Of a stretch of DNA of 64,000 nt, positions 60,454 to 63,023 are shown in pieces. The DNA comes from Icerya purchasi (Eukaryota; Arthropoda; Insecta; Hemiptera; Monophlebidae), in NCBI GenBank assembly GCA_039619475.1, contig CM077116.1, forward strand, positions 199,849,117-199,913,116, read 5' to 3'. Both the position numbers and the translations under genes were made by a program. The notes under the pieces are model-generated. The model was not told where the DNA came from. It worked only from the letters and a program-made list of their open reading frames with translations, and did not search any database. Position 1 is the stretch's first letter. The number at the start of each line of letters is the position of its first letter.

Positions 60454-62180
60454 CAGAGTAAGGCTAAGGGCAAGGATCTAGCAATTAAGAATTAAAGATA
60501 ACTATATATAAAGAAGGAAGGAAATCAGATTTTAATAAATGTGCGAAAATCGAAAAAATGAGCTAGGCCAAAGCGAGAACATTATCTAAGGAAGGAGACA
60601 AAAGTATGCAAGATGCACTACAAAGAATTGAGATTAGATGTAAGAATTTGCAGGAATTTTAAGTACAGAAGAGAACGTTCTTGAAACGAAAAGAAAATGC
60701 AGAAAAGTATAATGCCCGTCACAAACATGGTCAGAAAAAAGAGCGATTAAAGTAAGAAAATTCGTTAAACCAACGCCGAGATGAAGGGAAAAGATGAATT
60801 TAATGGTAAAAGCAGTAAGGGGCTTAGAAAAAGAATATGACCGTGATTTTAAATGTGCTCTCTTTGATGGAAAAATTACATTATGAGCGGGAAATTTATT
60901 GAAAAACAGGCCTTTGCAGGAAACAAAACGAGTAAACAAGTTAATAAAATCGTTATATGCGATAACTGGGAATTCAAAGGAGATTAATCAAAATGAAACA
61001 AAGCGAGGAAAGATTGACAAATTAGGGAGCAAATAGATGTAATCAGAAGAAAAGGATAAAAACGAGAACATATAACTCACTTTTAGAATTCAAGAAAATA
61101 AAAAAATTTCCATTCGAAATGAAAAGAATGGTACAAAGTATTGAGATTCAACTTTGAAAGTTAACAGAAGAAAAGGATTTTAAATTATTTTATAAAAGCA
61201 ATAGGAAAACGAAGGCAGTTTCAACACCACTTTCGCTTCCGAAATCATCAGTAAAAGCGATACCGGATGAAGAATATAAAGAGTTTAAAATTCGCTAACG
61301 TAAGAGCGGATTTAACATGCAATCGGAGGAGAAGCAAATTGAGTGAATACAGAAGGTATGAGAAACAAAAGAACAAGAAAGTTTATTATTTTCACATTTA
61401 TATATGTGTACATAAAAGGAGTTAGACGTTGAGAAATATGGGACAAATAGAGGTATCTTTCGAGAACAAAAATGCCTATTGGTTAAGATGGATAAATAAG
61501 AAGAAATGAACCTGGAGAAAATAATCGGAAGATGTTTTATATACAACCAAATAATAATCCCAACTCGCTCTTTCTTCTTCGTCAACCATTATTCCGGTAT
61601 TAAAAATCCTAAACAGGCCGGCTAAACTGGCAATTTTGCTAAGCAACCGTTTAACTCTAATTTTAACGAATACGTGTTTTAAAACTTGCAATAAGAATAA
61701 ACATACAATATGACATAAAACTTCTAAGAACAACATTGTAGTAATACCGCACTGAAAAAATATAAGTAACGATTTTCGGTAGCATTAGTTTCTAACGATG
61801 AACGTATATTTGAAAAAAATACTATTCAACGTTTCGTTAAATAATACTTTTAATAGTGACTATCGAAAATTTTAATTTTAATTTTATTAATATGAACCGT
61901 GTGAAGCTCGTTCCATTTGTTGTTAAAAAATAAATAAAGATAATACAATGTATACTACCGGTGGCGTATTTTCCGGTATTGAAACGAAATATGGAGTACC
62001 AATGAAAACAGGCGGTTGATCTTGAATATCTTGAATCTCGATAGCAACAGTGGCCGTTGAACTTAATCGATTTTTCGGATTCGAGTCGGTTGCTTTAATT
62101 GATAAACTATAAGACGATTGCACTTCATAATCAAGCGTTGACAATAAAGTTATTATTCCTTTATAAACGCCTTCTGAAAC
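12493..62180 (-). CDS. Multi-repeat cadherin gene (26 exons, N-terminus missing)
   Basis: Twenty-six exons join without a frame conflict into 1,560 residues plus stop. From the N-terminal end: a partial EC repeat (residues 1-59), EC repeats ending near 177, 305, 407, 513, 621, 746, 857, 970, 1079, 1189 and 1311, a last divergent repeat to about 1414, a non-cadherin membrane-proximal region (1415-1520), a transmembrane helix (about 1533-1555) and a tail of a few residues. Classical linkers such as LDVNDNAPVF and VDVDDNAPEF-type sequences are frequent. Cadherins are calcium-dependent cell-surface adhesion proteins. The repeat number and the membrane-proximal region recall Cad87A and the insect midgut cadherins known as Cry-toxin receptors, but orthology is not proven. 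There is no intracellular catenin-binding domain. Signal peptide and first repeat(s) lie outside. Introns range from about 80 bp to 9.1 kb and are loaded with transposon relics. Exons are listed separately. Confidence 0.9.
13055..13520 (+). mobile_element. LINE ORF2 C-terminus with microsatellite tail
   Basis: A 124-codon open frame (13068-13442) reads LETFEMWCWRRLQKMSW, VLERLTEKISILQNIRKRRLKWLGH and then a basic region with EGKIIRKKPRE. This is the conserved C-terminal region of the LINE group whose ORF2 ends with a 'EMWCYRRML.ISW...YLGH...GKI.GKRGRGR' block. It ends near 13490 with a TGATGATGATGATATATATA tail, a simple-repeat 3' end instead of poly(A). No polymerase domain is attached, so the insertion is strongly 5'-truncated. 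The intact frame suggests a relatively young copy. Confidence 0.8.
14100..16480 (+). mobile_element. LINE relic: endonuclease to C-terminus
   Basis: Plus-strand pieces appear in the order of one LINE ORF2. About 14150-14460 carries an apurinic-type endonuclease: VKLNMV.IYAPISTALEEDIEQF, NREVIIT, then IGIGNKSGKHLIQHCAFNN (cf. GxGxRNERGxxLIxF). About 15490-15720 carries polymerase text KAFDCVIRGSKL and LPETRMCTIFKLFN. About 15900-15950 has VEVVNDFTYLSHH, and about 16310-16380 has IGQTGKKKRPRGRPLTRCI (cf. GKRPRGRPRTRW). Numerous stops and frame changes show decay. It is probably the same family as the fragments at 9955 and 13055. Confidence 0.7.
17000..17126 (-). CDS. Cadherin exon 25: membrane-proximal region, second half
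   Basis: Acceptor TTTGTTTAG before 17126, phase 2; donor CAG|GTAATT at 16999; 127 nt ending in phase 0. It encodes SCFQVVSEIGSDASETES then VLKNTEINLSLQKVYDKFNV. It has no cadherin motif and is Ser/Glu-rich, as in the membrane-proximal extracellular segment. If not spliced at 16999, the frame runs on for 46 residues (VIIELICSFLFSFFIRS...) to a stop at 16862; see findings. Confidence 0.75.
17127..21790. other. Cadherin intron 24
   Basis: The 4.7-kb intron is AT-rich. It contains T tracts near 17360-17385 and 21419-21436, a C-rich run at 19373-19396, and the small inverted-repeat element at about 19700-20035. Plus-strand frames at 17664-18123 (66 and 80 codons) are unrecognised and lack supporting signals. 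A 20521-20670 frame starting MSTQFISSEKQLTK may be retroelement ORF1 debris. Confidence 0.45.
19700..20035. repeat. Small inverted-repeat element with hammerhead-like core
   Basis: The outer ends are inverted copies: AAATAAACAAATTCCCCTTGTTAA at about 19715-19740 against TTAATAAGGGGAATTTATTTATTTTATA from 19994. Near 19787-19825 the minus strand reads TTAACTGATGATATAGCCCGAAAACGTTTCTAAAG. That is the CUGAUGA...CCCGAAAACGUUUCUAA text also seen at 45683-45721, but the 5' half of stem II (GGG) is missing. A non-autonomous element carrying a damaged ribozyme motif is the simplest interpretation. Confidence 0.4.
21791..21981 (-). CDS. Cadherin exon 24: membrane-proximal region, first half
   Basis: Acceptor GTTATCAG before 21981, phase 0; donor ACCAG|GTAAAA at 21790; 191 nt ending in phase 2. 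It reads MSITYESSFFKFVLDMAPSE, then KKYTMQFINEMEEALKAYGL and SSRFYSY. This resembles the ferredoxin-like membrane-adjacent module of large cadherins (a strand, a helix with FxxxMxxxL, a second strand) rather than an EC repeat. The first codon happens to be ATG, but it is an internal residue here, not a start. Confidence 0.85.
21982..22569. other. Cadherin intron 23
   Basis: About 590 bp of AT-rich sequence with a short (TA)n near 22530-22545. Nothing else recognisable. Confidence 0.6.
22570..22856 (-). CDS. Cadherin exon 23: last, divergent EC repeat
   Basis: Acceptor TTTACATAG before 22856, phase 1; donor AAG|GTACAT at 22569; 287 nt ending in phase 0. It contains NAVDADVTSGPVVYEI (the AxDxD calcium motif), FNLDNESGEVHLLKSLEKY (the IDxxTGxI equivalent) and FNFSIMAFNGG. 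The final strand ends YIYIK without a DxNDxxP linker, as expected for the repeat closest to the membrane. Several NxS/T sequons are present. Confidence 0.93.
22857..26440. other. Cadherin intron 22
   Basis: The 3.6-kb intron holds a minus-strand LINE C-terminal relic (24264-24770), a T34 tract at about 23839-23872, an A24 tract at about 24209-24232 and a C14 tract at 24912-24925. A plus-strand frame at 25725-26012 has no recognisable feature. Confidence 0.55.
24240..24770 (-). mobile_element. LINE ORF2 C-terminal fragment
   Basis: The minus-strand frame at 24264-24629 includes GFDLTRRDWVQLNHIRTENGRC, then a zinc-binding-like CDSGYPRQTIEHIVHGC and FDGTFNDIHKV. This corresponds to the conserved C-terminus of LINE ORF2 proteins (GFDLPRxxWxxLNRxRTGxGRC ... 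CDCGxxxQTxxHIVxxCP). The second zinc-knuckle Cys is replaced by Ser. The piece upstream to about 24770 is probably the preceding part of the same ORF in a shifted frame. The T34 tract at 23839-23872 could be its poly(A), but the distance is long. Confidence 0.8.
26441..26525 (-). CDS. Cadherin exon 22: EC12-EC13 linker
   Basis: Acceptor CTATTTTAG before 26525, phase 0; donor G|GTAATA at 26440; 85 nt ending in phase 1. It encodes the last strand and linker of an EC repeat, VKIIDVDDNAPEFQEQAI, a textbook DxDDxAPxF calcium linker. It is the exon immediately after the 9.1-kb intron that carries the foldback element. Confidence 0.93.
27000..27008. repeat. Target-site duplication, left copy
   Basis: ATACCCGGG directly abuts the left terminus of the foldback element and is repeated in the same orientation at 33059-33067, directly abutting the right terminus. 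A 9-bp duplication is characteristic of Mutator-like and foldback insertions. Confidence 0.85.
27015..27237. repeat. 16-bp tandem repeats, left arm (14 units)
   Basis: Fourteen units of the pattern GGAYAAAAGCGCACAC, alternating GGACAAAAG and GGATAAAAG/TGATAAAAG versions. The first two units are one base short. As 16 is not a multiple of three and no stop arises, the array is open in all three minus-strand frames, producing spurious Cys/Arg-rich 'proteins'. Arrays like this at foldback ends may bind transposase; that is inference. Confidence 0.95.
28723..31367. other. Unique centre of the foldback element
   Basis: The left arm homology stops at about 28722 and the right at about 31368. At the boundary the left copy has an extra stretch between two AAAATTCAT words that the right copy lacks. 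The centre has a 77-codon plus-strand frame (29402-29635) without recognisable motifs and two T tracts (about 30466-30487 and 30733-30756). Next to the first tract is GCGGGTCCCACAAGGCAATTGCCCG, whose reverse complement followed by poly(A) looks like a retrotransposon 3' end nested on the minus strand. Confidence 0.45.
32833..33052. repeat. 16-bp tandem repeats, right arm (14 units)
   Basis: Mirror image of the left array: fourteen units of GTGTGCGCTTTTRTCC. The outermost four units are more diverged (GCTCTTTTGTCC, GCGTTTTTATC, GCGCTTTTTCC), whereas on the left the outer units are only length variants. It is open in several plus-strand frames, with no coding meaning. Confidence 0.95.
33059..33067. 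repeat. Target-site duplication, right copy
   Basis: ATACCCGGG, same orientation as 27000-27008, immediately outside the right terminal GGTTCGCGGACA (read inward). Confidence 0.85.
34790..35190 (+). mobile_element. Reverse transcriptase relic, Jockey/R1-like
   Basis: The plus strand around 34793-34860 reads FVRHMISSRDTRFKEKGN, resembling the finger segment (xxFLxxRxFRVxxG). About 180 bp later, around 35010-35060, GIEQGSAFNVILFITY matches GIPQGSVLSVTLFLIAI of R1/BS-like polymerases, then a frame change leads to NDV. The catalytic YADD is not preserved. It is a heavily decayed fragment. Confidence 0.5.
35644..35813 (-). CDS. Cadherin exon 21: EC12, middle
   Basis: Acceptor TTTTTTCAG before 35813, phase 1; donor CAT|GTAAGT at 35643; 170 nt ending in phase 0. 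It encodes LFEIEETSEKNAVIKVSSHI and IDRETMSLVTLVVK, the IDxET strand region of an EC repeat. The calcium-binding AxDxG element is replaced by KCFRFSEKPSRLR, so this repeat's D-strand site looks altered. Confidence 0.92.
36320..36440 (-). CDS. Cadherin exon 20: EC12, N-terminal part
   Basis: Acceptor AAATTCAG before 36440, phase 0; donor G|GTGAGT at 36319; 121 nt ending in phase 1. It reads DSPIRMSVEEEVPIGTVVGY then KAHDADLEHNAIVGF. The VxExxPxGTxV motif and the HDADxxxNA motif (usual AxDxDxGxNA) are typical of the first half of an EC repeat. The ATG within it is internal. Confidence 0.94.
36534..36709 (-). CDS. Cadherin exon 19: EC11, C-terminal part
   Basis: Acceptor ATTTGTAG before 36709, phase 1; donor GTG|GTTAGT at 36533; 176 nt ending in phase 0. 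It encodes DTKSGLITTKHILDRETKDH, then YYLVLIAKDS and the linker VTDVDDNLPVL, all standard EC elements. Confidence 0.94.
36800..36926 (-). CDS. Cadherin exon 18: EC11, N-terminal part
   Basis: Acceptor ATCATTAG before 36926, phase 0; donor G|GTATGA at 36799; 127 nt ending in phase 1. It encodes NCSVNSFVFHVKATDSDDPH, then GTLQYLFLEDG...AFHI. The ATDSDD is the calcium-coordinating AxDxD. The preceding exon supplies YLPE of the xxENxxxG motif. Confidence 0.94.
37038..37264 (-). CDS. Cadherin exon 17: EC10, second half
   Basis: Acceptor AATTATAG before 37264, phase 1; donor GAA|GTATGA at 37037; 227 nt ending in phase 0. It reads DYLFINSSTGEIKTIRHL, YSIIIRAEDNGEP and DITVNDGIPMF. The EDNGEP motif is the classical AxDxGxP. 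The linker VNDGIPMF lacks the second Asp/Asn spacing of DxNDNxP. Confidence 0.94.
37795..38745 (-). mobile_element. LINE relic with RNase H domain
   Basis: Within cadherin intron 16. The minus strand carries IFADSSKGPGRVRASFIL (the TDGSKxxxGVGxA motif), then FTAELMAILRSV, and after a frameshift FVTVPSHTGIEGNELADSLD, the end of an RNase H domain with its catalytic His and Asp. Beyond that, toward 37800, text is frame-broken. Such a domain at the end of ORF2 is found in Jockey/I/R1-type elements. Composition is richer in G/A on the plus strand than the flanks, marking the boundaries. At least two frameshifts. Confidence 0.8.
38881..39064 (-). CDS. Cadherin exon 16: EC9-EC10 linker and EC10 start
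   Basis: Acceptor TGCATAG before 39064, phase 0; donor G|GTATTA at 38880; 184 nt ending in phase 1. It has ITIDVLDVNDNAPVF, then VVLENVAPDTSILNI and AKDLDYGLSAQVNYRI. This is a textbook calcium linker followed by xxExxxxxT and AxDxDxGxxxxVxY. Confidence 0.95.
40067..40177 (-). CDS. Cadherin exon 15: EC9, C-terminal part
   Basis: Acceptor TTAAAAG before 40177, phase 0; donor CCG|GTAATG at 40066; 111 nt, phase 0 at both ends. It encodes VSNADGIDRERISVLRMV, then NDMPQGGINQRRT. The IDRExx...LxxxA elements are present. The acceptor tract is purine-interrupted (TTTTTTAAAAG), making this the weakest acceptor of the set, but phase and EC logic require the exon. Confidence 0.88.
40414..40587 (-). CDS. 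Cadherin exon 14: EC9, N-terminal part
   Basis: Acceptor TGGTTTTAG before 40587, phase 0; donor AAA|GTGAGT at 40413; 174 nt, phase 0 at both ends. It reads SYHASISENAKVGTVVTTV, AVDLDLDTSPFGFGIVRY and FKIDSVTGVIK, the complete first half of an EC repeat with xISENxxxGTxV, AxDxD and IDxxTGxI. Confidence 0.95.
40679..40792 (-). CDS. Cadherin exon 13: EC8-EC9 linker
   Basis: Acceptor TTTTTCAG before 40792, phase 0; donor AAG|GTAATT at 40678; 114 nt, phase 0 at both ends. It encodes TLDFFVEAFSNDNR, then VIINVIDINDHTPQFRNK, a DxNDxxPxF linker. Confidence 0.94.
40793..43521. other. Cadherin intron 12
   Basis: A 2.7-kb intron. Several medium frames occur on both strands at 41384-42660 in somewhat less AT-rich DNA, which may mark an old transposon, but I cannot identify it securely. 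T tract near 42981-42995. Confidence 0.4.
43522..43799 (-). CDS. Cadherin exon 12: EC7-EC8
   Basis: Acceptor TTTTGCCAG before 43799, phase 1; donor CAC|GTAAGT at 43521; 278 nt ending in phase 0. It starts with the end of EC7, VNVTLYIETNDALKPKF, where the usual DxNDxxPxF is degenerate. It then has VVEINLPEESYVGFII, an altered AVDTLTGNNVTYF and RIDYETMNNH. It is a long exon carrying most of EC8. Confidence 0.93.
43800..44849. other. Cadherin intron 11
   Basis: About 1.05 kb, very AT-rich, no recognisable element. A plus-strand frame at 44616-44807 has no supporting motif. Confidence 0.55.
44850..44980 (-). CDS. Cadherin exon 11: EC7, second half
   Basis: Acceptor TGTTTGTAG before 44980, phase 2; donor G|GTATTT at 44849; 131 nt ending in phase 1. 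It encodes INENTGEIKLNSPIDYHIAT and VIISVEAVDKNATVDVQKQS. INENTGEIxLxxxIDY is the conserved EC central motif, with AVDKN in place of AxDxG. Confidence 0.92.
45683..45721 (+). ncRNA. Candidate hammerhead ribozyme motif
   Basis: The plus strand reads TTTAG, CTGATGA (45688-45694), TGGGTTATGCCC, GAAA (45707-45710), ACGTTT and CTAAG. These correspond in order to stem I, the conserved CUGAUGA, stem II (GGGU with GCCC, one bulged U), GAAA, a palindromic AACGUU stem III, the cleavage position and the returning strand of stem I (CUAAG with UUUAG). Motifs with such very short palindromic stem III are known from Penelope-like and other retroelements. The bulged U beside stem II and a UUU instead of GUC cleavage triplet weaken it. 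Two damaged copies are at 11055-11125 and about 19787-19825. Activity is untested. Confidence 0.4.
45780..46860 (-). mobile_element. LINE reverse transcriptase C-terminal relic
   Basis: Read on the minus strand, about 46600-46530 gives LTLNGGPIYKFF then FRYLGIFLDNRLSF, the YLGxxLDxxLxF thumb motif. Then about 46470-46330 gives FYKSFIRSVPDYTVLLFMAI and KIRLHSKY, matching LYxSLIRSxLDYGxxxY...KLDxIQ. Segments are split across frames. The G/A-rich composition on the plus strand and the type resemble the relics at 37795-38745 and 60480-61300. Confidence 0.7.
46986..47130 (-). CDS. Cadherin exon 10: EC7, first half
   Basis: Acceptor TTGTTTTAG before 47130, phase 1; donor GT|GTATGT at 46985; 145 nt ending in phase 2. 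It encodes GEPILKVEALDPDSSAQIRY, then a longer-than-usual loop IIPPISVIDKRG and FQINEDLAKDFQDAFV. ALDPDSSAQIRY is the AxDPDxxxxxxY motif. Confidence 0.92.
47131..47982. other. Cadherin intron 9
   Basis: About 850 bp of AT-rich intron with nothing recognisable beyond short ATT repeats near 47730-47745. Confidence 0.6.
47983..48206 (-). CDS. Cadherin exon 9: EC6-EC7
   Basis: Acceptor AATTTTTCAG before 48206, phase 2; donor G|GTACGT at 47982; 224 nt ending in phase 1. It reads KSGLITVSEEAILDVDL, LTILAVDKGIPFPETA and IKDVNNKVPYF, then RIFENSAID. AVDKGIP is the AxDxGxP motif. The linker has DVNNKVP in place of DVNDNAP. Confidence 0.95.
48480..48770 (+). mobile_element. Retroelement 3' end with (GAT)n tail
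   Basis: Non-coding text contains ACGTGGAAGGCAGTGGCAAA, similar to the 'GGCAATGGCAAACC' seen near the 3' ends of many insect LINE/SINE elements. It then contains GCCGCCGACGCTTAGAAGT and ends in a GATGAT repeat (48732-48763) followed by TATATATA. A simple-repeat tail in place of poly(A) fits the same LINE group as at 13490. No coding is attached. Confidence 0.5.
48781..49075 (+). mobile_element. LINE ORF2 C-terminal relic
   Basis: The plus strand reads RFEDIVARISTNKWNWAGH, then VARLTDV, a stop, and RNLRQGRPTRRWSDDYNK. It continues to EEFGRGLR before a TA-rich tail (49050-49072). This matches the C-terminal signature (KWxWAGHVARxxDxRW...GRPxxRWxDD...WRxLGEAY) of LINE ORF2 proteins. At least two in-frame stops. 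It follows directly on the (GAT)n tail of the preceding element, so one may have inserted into the other's tail. Confidence 0.8.
49050..49135. repeat. (TA)n microsatellites
   Basis: Two (TA)n runs, about 49050-49072 and 49106-49132, separated by ATTTATAT-type sequence. They follow the LINE relic and are probably derived from its tail. Confidence 0.8.
49757..49979 (-). CDS. Cadherin exon 8: EC5-EC6
   Basis: Acceptor TTCGGTTTTAG before 49979, phase 1; donor AA|GTAGGT at 49756; 223 nt ending in phase 2. It starts GTPALFAETTVLIRVG, then GIPGNQKPVF where a DxNDxxPxF linker is expected. It continues YEATIPETALCGMSVITV and ATDPDGPTDHIEYRM. The linker without acidic residues is unusual (see findings). 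Confidence 0.94.
50560..50885 (-). mobile_element. LINE ORF2 C-terminus, frameshifted
   Basis: The minus strand gives LRRLHLRHSLLTHGHLLRRE and CSCNDEPIT, then after a frame change EHLLLYCTNYKNQRIQFQL. This is the LTRLRxGHxxLTHxxLL...CxCxxxxTxxHxLxxCxxY signature of the Jockey-type C-terminus, the same group as the relic at 145-960. It ends in a TCATCATCATTATCATC repeat at about 50550-50568. Confidence 0.8.
51120..51484 (+). mobile_element. Possible retroelement ORF1 fragment
   Basis: A continuous plus-strand frame of about 120 codons. It begins before the ATG at 51218 with QLYSSQYVLFNLSETADND, then DINWQIVSRKRRAGSSTKKTK, and ends at TAA 51482. An acidic start followed by 'W-x-x-V-x-x-K-R-K/R' and a Lys-rich patch resembles the N-terminal part of some retrotransposon ORF1 (Gag-like) proteins. 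No zinc knuckles are present. It lies close to, but in opposite orientation from, the LINE relic at 50560. Could instead be an unrelated exon or chance. Confidence 0.35.
53710..53884 (-). CDS. Cadherin exon 7: EC5, middle
   Basis: Acceptor TTTACGTAG before 53884, phase 0; donor G|GTAATT at 53709; 175 nt ending in phase 1. It encodes ATDADSVDNAIIVYTI, FDIVNINKRTGEITF and YELRIRATDS. This is the AxDxD, INxxTGxIxF and YxLxxxATD series of an EC repeat. Confidence 0.95.
53972..54165 (-). CDS. Cadherin exon 6: EC4-EC5
   Basis: Acceptor AATTTTTCAG before 54165, phase 1; donor AAA|GTACGT at 53971; 194 nt ending in phase 0. It reads LDYEMQGSYTLVLKATDGGG then VDDVNDNYPIF and YRRIVREGFVEFHPRLFVK. The DVNDNxPxF linker is canonical. 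Exon 7 follows after an 87-bp intron, the shortest in the gene. Confidence 0.95.
54573..54828 (-). CDS. Cadherin exon 5: EC3-EC4
   Basis: Acceptor TTAAGCTAG before 54828, phase 0; donor A|GTAAGT at 54572; 256 nt ending in phase 1. It encodes VVEIGVFDVNDNVPTF, YVIRVKEDTSVGTKVADI, AEDNDSGVFADVSYSL and the start of the TGxI strand. All are well-conserved EC elements. Confidence 0.95.
55139..55407 (-). CDS. Cadherin exon 4: EC3, body
   Basis: Acceptor AAATTTAG before 55407, phase 1; donor AAC|GTAAGA at 55138; 269 nt ending in phase 0. It reads GKGTSLPGLDMVVQDDDDGE, then GRFFLSLKSV, EWFSVEPTTAFGRTTVVIRL and DIDFDNN. The VEPTxxxxRTxVxIxLxDxxxIDF pattern is one I associate with Cad87A/midgut-type cadherins rather than classical ones. 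Confidence 0.95.
55855..55990 (-). CDS. Cadherin exon 3: EC2-EC3 linker
   Basis: Acceptor TTTTTATAG before 55990, phase 0; donor G|GTAAGT at 55854; 136 nt ending in phase 1. It encodes AVELINNQLPGDESSEFVTI, INILDVDDQLPYF and FFKINISEDI, the end of one EC repeat, a DxDDxxPxF linker and the start of the next. Confidence 0.95.
55991..59483. other. Cadherin intron 2
   Basis: A 3.5-kb intron without a recognisable element. It has a short (TA) run near 56018-56040 and an A-tract near 57127-57142. Minus-strand frames at 58200-58493 and 58761-59051 look coding by length only. They have no acceptor/donor pair in the right phase, and exons 2 and 3 already join seamlessly. Confidence 0.55.
59484..59693 (-). 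CDS. Cadherin exon 2: EC2, body
   Basis: Acceptor ACATTTTCAG before 59693, phase 0; donor AAA|GTGAGT at 59483; 210 nt, phase 0 at both ends. It encodes GYKVLNVEAKDGDVKNPRS, FSIENDRLKHFKLINYGNG and VTIDKEHPF. AKDGD is the calcium motif. Two NxS/T sequons. Confidence 0.94.
59694..61955. other. Cadherin intron 1 (of those seen)
   Basis: A 2.3-kb intron with a (TA)n run at about 60410-60451 and a minus-strand LINE relic at about 60480-61300. A plus-strand frame at 59851-60039 (62 codons, DKPCQPVTYIGNCSDPLSLE) is less AT-rich than its surroundings but unrecognised; a fragment of a processed pseudogene is one possibility. Confidence 0.5.
60480..61300 (-). mobile_element. LINE relic, RNase H to C-terminus
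   Basis: The minus strand near 61270-61200 has AFTDDFGSESGVETAF, resembling an RNase H start (YTDGSxxxxGVGxAF). About 400 bp on, 60800-60660 has GVGLTNFLTLIALFSDHVCDGHYTFLHFLF, resembling the C-terminal 'LxRLRSGHxxxxxYLHRF' block. It shares the G/A-rich plus-strand composition of the relics at 37795 and 45780. Highly decayed; order and spacing are the main support. Confidence 0.5.
61956..62180 (-). CDS. Cadherin exon 1 (of those seen): EC1 end, EC2 start
   Basis: Acceptor AATCCATAG before 62180, phase 0, so at least one more exon exists upstream. Donor GTA|GTATAC at 61955, with CCG|GTAGTA three bases earlier an equally in-phase alternative. 225 nt. It reads VSEGVYKGIITLLSTLDYEV, then YSLSIKATDSNPKN, IEIQDIQDQPPVF and VSIPENTPPV. 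The LDYE, ATDSNP and linker motifs place it at the end of one EC repeat and the start of the next. No signal peptide is seen. Confidence 0.94.
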
Positions 62181-62962
62181 CTATGGATTATGAATTACTT
62201 TCTTACATAATTAATGGAAATACTTAAGTTTAAGTCTAACACCCTATACAATATCATTAACAATTTCTTAACAAACCTGTATTTGCACGAATAGAACGCA
62301 ATTGTAATAATAATAAAATAATACTATAAAAAACTTTAAATATTCTCAAATTTCAAGTGATTAATTTTTCTAATGATGTACTGTAAAGCTGTGAATAACA
62401 AACTATAAATTTAATATCATATATTAAATTATTTGAAAAAATCAACTTTACCTTTGAAAATAATTCAAATTATGAGAACATAAATTGAAGTTTAAAATAA
62501 CTTCAGTTAGTTTGTACTTCGGATTCTGCAGAAAAAAAAAAAAAAAAAAGAATCGCAGACCTAAACCATTTTGATTATGTTAATTGATGGAAAAGCAAAT
62601 GATTTTAAATTTTTATTAAGGTTCCTGCCGAAAATTATGATTTTCAGTTTTTTTGCGAGTTTACGATTACTTTTGCCAAATCTGAAATTTCCATATAACT
62701 GATCGCAATGTTACGATGAATATATTTAGCAATTAAAAGTAATCATTACGAATTGTCCTGATAAACGCAAAAATACACAATAATTAATATTCTGTTATTT
62801 CTAGTTAATTAATGCTATAATTGTTTTAGCGAAGAATGATTTTAAAATTTAATCGGCATTGATTATAATAGCCTTTTAATTTATGATTAATCTCATTGAT
62901 TTCAGTTTTAGCATCCTATCATAAAATTATATAATATTTGTAGTTTCAATTTATTATGTTAC

Positions 62963-63023
<61 letters not shown>

